Source: an uncultured Collinsella sp.
GTDB taxonomy: Bacteria > Actinomycetota > Coriobacteriia > Coriobacteriales > Coriobacteriaceae
DNA length: 52,484 nucleotides
Direction: 5' to 3'
Assembly: GCA_900544995.1 (NCBI GenBank)
Contig: UQXC01000006.1
Location: forward strand, 1 to 52,484
Numbering within the stretch: the stretch's first letter is position 1; each line of letters opens with the position of its first letter. The notes under the pieces are model-generated. The model did no database searches, was not told the origin of the DNA, and worked only from the letters and a program-made list of their open reading frames with translations. Shown piece by piece: positions 49,724 to 52,484 of this stretch. The translations under genes were made by a program, and so were the position numbers.

Positions 49724-50587
49724 TTATTCGATGACGGTGCGGGAGTTTTGCTTGTGCATGGTGGCGAGCATGTGTTTGGGGACGGCGTGGACCATGCAGC
49801 TGCCGATGGTCGCGCTCGCGGCGGCCTTGGCGGCATCGCTTGCGTTTTTGGTCGCGTAGCTGTGGCGGAAGCGTTTGAGCATGGCAATGTCGTTGCCGCC
49901 GTCGCCGTAGACCGCGACCTCGTCCTCGGCAATGCCGTAGTAGCCCGCCAGCCAGGACACACTCTCGCCCTTGTTGCACGCCGCGTCCGTGATCTCAAAC
50001 ATCACCGGGTCAAACGGCGCGTTGACCACGCAGTCCGAGCGCTCGGCCAAATACGCCTTAAGGTCGCGCTCTAGATCGGGCGAGGTCACGCGGCAGTTGA
50101 TCTTACACACGTCATGACGCAGGATGTCGCCGATCGACTGATCGAAATACTGCTCCTCGTGATACCCGCCACGCGCGCGCATGCCGCGCATCACGATGCG
50201 CTTGATAGGGCTGTCCTTCTTAAAACCCGCCTGGTGCATCTCGAACGACCCGCTCGAAAACATGCCGTCGGGCGTGGAGCAGTCGAAGCAAATGTCCGGG
50301 AACGCCTTGAGCAGTTCCTCGGTAACCTGCGGGTCGATGGTCCAGGTCTTGAGCACCTCGCCATGACTGTCGCGCACGATGGATCCGTTGGAGCAGCAGG
50401 CGTCAAGCGTCAGGCCCGTAAAGCCATGCTCGCCGATCGGCAGCGTCGAGCGTCCAGTCGCGGGAACCACATGCAGGCCGGCCTCGGTCAGCTCGCGAAT
50501 GGCGCGGCGAATGGTTCCGTCCGCCTCGTGCAGGGCGTTCAGCAGCGTTCCGTCTAAGTCACTCGCAAACATCTTGATCATGGGCAT
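49724..50587 (-). CDS. HAD-superfamily Cof-type phosphatase
   Basis: A 287-residue cytosolic HAD hydrolase with motif I DLDGTLL (10-16), motif II in VVPATGRS and the C-terminal VYGDGGNDIAML (motif III/IV) that is typical of Cof/YbjI sugar-phosphate or flavin phosphatases. Length is normal. AAGGAG is 4 bases before the first ATG; a second ATG two codons on is an alternative. Substrate unknown. It is a distinct paralogue of the HAD protein at 4332, with low similarity outside motifs. The hairpin at its stop may set the transcript end. Confidence 0.9.
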   Translation of the reverse strand: MPMIKMFASDLDGTLLNALHEADGTIRRAIRELTEAGLHVVPATGRSTLPIGEHGFTGLTLDACCSNGSIVRDSHGEVLKTWTIDPQVTEELLKAFPDICFDCSTPDGMFSSGSFEMHQAGFKKDSPIKRIVMRGMRARGGYHEEQYFDQSIGDILRHDVCKINCRVTSPDLERDLKAYLAERSDCVVNAPFDPVMFEITDAACNKGESVSWLAGYYGIAEDEVAVYGDGGNDIAMLKRFRHSYATKNASDAAKAAASATIGSCMVHAVPKHMLATMHKQNSRTVIE

Positions 50588-50622
50588 GCCTCTCCTTCGT
50601 CTGCACGATATTGTAGACGAGA

Positions 50623-50652
50623 ACGGGCGCGCCCCAAGAGAGGCGCGCCCGT
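50623..50652 (-). terminator. Hairpin after the glnB remnant
   Basis: Perfect 11-base arms ACGGGCGCGCC/GGCGCGCCCGT with an 8-base loop. The minus strand continues TCTCGTC, a poor T-run. Probably the old glnB terminator. Confidence 0.55.
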
Positions 50653-50668
50653 CAGGCGAAAGATTGTT

Positions 50669-50770
50669 CTACACCGCGGCGGGGCCGTGTTCGCCGGTGC
50701 GGATGCGGATAACTTCCTCGACCGGCTCGACCCAGATCTTGCCATCGCCGACGGTGCCGCAATCTTGGAA
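50669..50770 (-). pseudogene. glnB: GlnB (PII) C-terminal remnant
   Basis: Minus-strand codons read FQDCGTVGDGKIWVEPVEEV then IRIRTGEHGPAAV and stop. This is the PII C-terminal signature (TGxxGDGKIFVxPVExxxRIRTGExGxxA). Only about 33 of 112 residues remain; upstream the frame continues into unrelated Arg-rich sequence with no start. The T-loop and ATP-binding N-terminal part are missing, so it is a decayed gene. No amtB is nearby. Confidence 0.75.
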
Positions 50771-50841
50771 ACGGCGCGGCAACGGGCGCGAAGCGGACGG
50801 GAAATACGCGAACAAGGGAGCCGTGAGCGCGCCCGTCCCGG

Positions 50842-51861
50842 CTAGCGGCGGAACAGCTCGCGGGCTCGGTCGCGGAGGTCGGTAGCTCGAATGACGCCTT
50901 CGTAGTGATTGATGCGCAGACGCGGGAAGGCATTGAAGAAGCGCAGGTCGCGGCGGCTGAGTGACACGCTCGGCACCGGACGGCTTATGCGCTTGCCGGC
51001 AAGGCGACGACTGAGCGACGGACGCGGCATGCTCGGCGCGGCATCGGCCACGCGGCGGGCAGCAAGTGCCAGGCCGCGAGCACCATCCGCGATAAACGTC
51101 GGCATCGAAGCCTTCTCGCGCAGGGCATCGAGCGCGGCGTCACCCAGCTCGGCCAGCCACGCGTTAACGGCACGGCTACGGATGTGCGTCTGTGCCACCG
51201 AGTCAATCGTAGAATCGGGAATACGTTCGAGCATTGAGTCCGAGGCATCGGCAAGCGACTCATTGATGCGGTCGGCAAGGTCGGCCCGGACGCGCTCCAG
51301 CTGATCAGACAGACGCCGCCAGCTCGCCAACGAGCACGCCGCGTCGACCATCATCGCGACCGCGACGATAAAGGCGGACAGCCGCACAATCAGCACCGGC
51401 AGATGGCCAAGCAGCCCCAGCAATGCCGGCTCCACTAAACGGCAAATGCACAGCGCGCCCAGGCCAAACGCGCAGGCCCAGTACAGACAGATGCGTCCGT
51501 GCAGGTTAAACGGCAGGTGCGAATAGTCCCAAAAGCGAGCGCCCGTTGTTTTTTCCAACAGCACGCCCACACTGTACTCGATTGCGCTGCATACAAGCGC
51601 CGCGGCGACAAACTGGCTCGAGGCATCCGGAATCCCGCGCAACAGCAGCCAGCAGGCAATGCCGCCCGCGCCATAGATAGGGCAGCACGGCCCCAGCAAA
51701 AAGCCACTGTTGGCAAATCGTCCGTGGTTGAGCATGGCGCAGACTGTCGATTCCCATGCCCAACCGCAAAAACCGTAGAAGGCAAACGAGAGCACCAGCG
51801 CCGAGAGCGGACAGGCGGCAAGCGTCGCGCCGTCAAATGCCATGTCGATCGCGGTCCCCAC
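50842..51861 (-). CDS. CmpB-family putative ABC transporter permease (PF06541 type)
   Basis: A 339-residue membrane protein. The N-terminal half has about five hydrophobic segments and the family signature FYGFCGWAWEST followed by GRFANSGFLLGPCCPIYGAGG. The C-terminal third (from about 180) is a soluble helical extension rich in Arg and Ala. A GTG start, GAGGG six bases away, is three bases after the HD gene stop, suggesting coupling; an ATG six codons later is an alternative. Biochemical role of the family is not known; the transporter label is from annotation tradition. Confidence 0.8.
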   Translation of the reverse strand: MGTAIDMAFDGATLAACPLSALVLSFAFYGFCGWAWESTVCAMLNHGRFANSGFLLGPCCPIYGAGGIACWLLLRGIPDASSQFVAAALVCSAIEYSVGVLLEKTTGARFWDYSHLPFNLHGRICLYWACAFGLGALCICRLVEPALLGLLGHLPVLIVRLSAFIVAVAMMVDAACSLASWRRLSDQLERVRADLADRINESLADASDSMLERIPDSTIDSVAQTHIRSRAVNAWLAELGDAALDALREKASMPTFIADGARGLALAARRVADAAPSMPRPSLSRRLAGKRISRPVPSVSLSRRDLRFFNAFPRLRINHYEGVIRATDLRDRARELFRR

Positions 51862-51864
51862 CGT

Positions 51865-52422
51865 CTACCCTCTCCTCTTCTCGCTCGAATCTTTGCTCGA
51901 GCCGTCGCTCGAGCCCTCGCTCAAATCGTTCGCGCCGTCTTTGCGCGGCAGGCGGCCGGCGACCGTCTCACGCAGAGCACACCATTTATCCGCCAGGCAA
52001 ACAATCCACGCCTCGCGACACGTCGGCGGCACCGGCACCAGCGGAAACATATGGCGCACGATAATATTCCGCTCACGAGACGTCAGATCAAAATCTTCCT
52101 CCGCACGCGCCAGGGCAAAAAATGGATGCCGAAATCCGTGCAGTCGATGGCTCGGGTCGGGGTCGTGCCAATCGTAGAGAAAGTAATCGTGTAACAGGGC
52201 TCCGCGCAACAACGAAGCACGGTCGACCGAAATGCCAGCACGGCCCAAGCGCTCGGCAAAGGACAGGCTCACCCGCGCTACCGAAGTCACATGTGCATAG
52301 ACCGTCACGTCGCCATGCTGGATAAACTCGTGCGTCAGGTCCAAGCGGCCCGCCTGGGCCAGCTGGCGGGCGGCATAGTCGACCTCGTGCGCGATTTTCT
52401 CGGCACGAACGGCATCGGACAT
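51865..52422 (-). CDS. HD-domain protein (predicted metal-dependent phosphohydrolase)
   Basis: A 185-residue protein. Histidine 44, the HD pair at 78-79 (LLHDYFLYDWH), His 99 (FRHP) and RHMFPL form a credible HD metal site. Substrate is unknown; relatives hydrolyse nucleotides or act as phosphodiesterases. The last 25 residues are a Ser/Glu/Asp-rich tail encoded by short CTCGAG-like repeats. Start set at 52422 (GGAGGCAGC upstream) over an upstream frame. First of a pair with the CmpB-type gene. The remaining 62 bases to the window end show no further feature. Confidence 0.85.
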   Translation of the reverse strand: MSDAVRAEKIAHEVDYAARQLAQAGRLDLTHEFIQHGDVTVYAHVTSVARVSLSFAERLGRAGISVDRASLLRGALLHDYFLYDWHDPDPSHRLHGFRHPFFALARAEEDFDLTSRERNIIVRHMFPLVPVPPTCREAWIVCLADKWCALRETVAGRLPRKDGANDLSEGSSDGSSKDSSEKRRG

Positions 52423-52484
52423 GCTGCCTCCTTCCAGCGGCTCACGGCGGGCAGGCACCGGCCCCGCACAAAAGGAGCTGCGGG

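Noticed and set aside
1..52484. CRISPR arrays, complete insertion sequences, prophage genes, rRNA or a replication origin
   Set aside because: No regular spacer repeats, transposase, integrase, phage structural frames, rRNA segments or DnaA-box cluster with dnaA/dnaN were recognised.

Overview
The window looks like a chromosomal segment of a gut Coriobacteriia (Actinomycetota), most likely Collinsella or a close relative. This rests on GC-rich codon use, strong Shine-Dalgarno sites, and the gene set: a 1,593-residue 2-hydroxyacyl-CoA dehydratase activase fusion, a fused EcfA-A' ATPase, a CmpB-type membrane protein, an LAQTG-anchored coiled-coil surface protein and a non-DAP-type MurE motif. 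The genus is inferred from gene content, not from a marker gene. Almost every gene is on the minus strand; the plus-strand exceptions are tRNA-Val, an M20 hydrolase, an OPT transporter and a DUF389 protein. No rRNA, CRISPR array, complete insertion sequence or prophage was seen.

Layout. 1-8.9 kb: veg-ispE, then a housekeeping run read murE > HAD > murI > rph > rdgB > dtd, then asnB. 9.1-9.8 kb: tRNA-Val followed by a duplicated tRNA 3' end and an AT-rich gene-free stretch. 9.8-14.8 kb: argC-argJ-argB-argD behind a tandem ARG-box pair. 14.9-19.4 kb: an FMN-riboswitch operon for riboflavin uptake (ribU, fused ecfA, ecfT) that continues into two small flavin-binding-type PPOX proteins. 19.6-22.1 kb: groES-groEL between two very long palindromes. 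22.1-25.4 kb: divergent amidohydrolase and M20 hydrolase. 25.5-30.7 kb: membrane proteins, the amaP-DUF2273-asp23 envelope operon and yebC. 30.8-36 kb: DUF6020 membrane protein, lgt, nifU-like, dCMP deaminase and coaX. 36-43 kb: OPT transporter, the large surface protein and DUF389. 43-50.6 kb: a truncated probable arylsulfotransferase, the giant activase with its TetR regulator, a small hydrophobic-peptide locus and a HAD phosphatase. 50.6-52.5 kb: a glnB remnant, CmpB-type and HD-domain proteins.

The most notable observations are these. (1) A run of nine G's sits just after the signal peptide of the sortase-anchored surface protein; a change of one G either way gives a stop within four codons, as expected of a phase-variation switch. 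(2) A locus at 49.3-49.65 kb has the parts of a type I toxin-antitoxin system: a 41-residue membrane peptide with a basic tail, a sequestered near-perfect SD, and a convergent antisense promoter with two stem-loops. (3) At least seven short hairpins share a CTG(T/C)CC-type loop while their stem sequences differ, and most abut a stop codon; two of them, in inverted orientation, bracket the peptide locus. All of these are readings of sequence and need experimental or comparative support.
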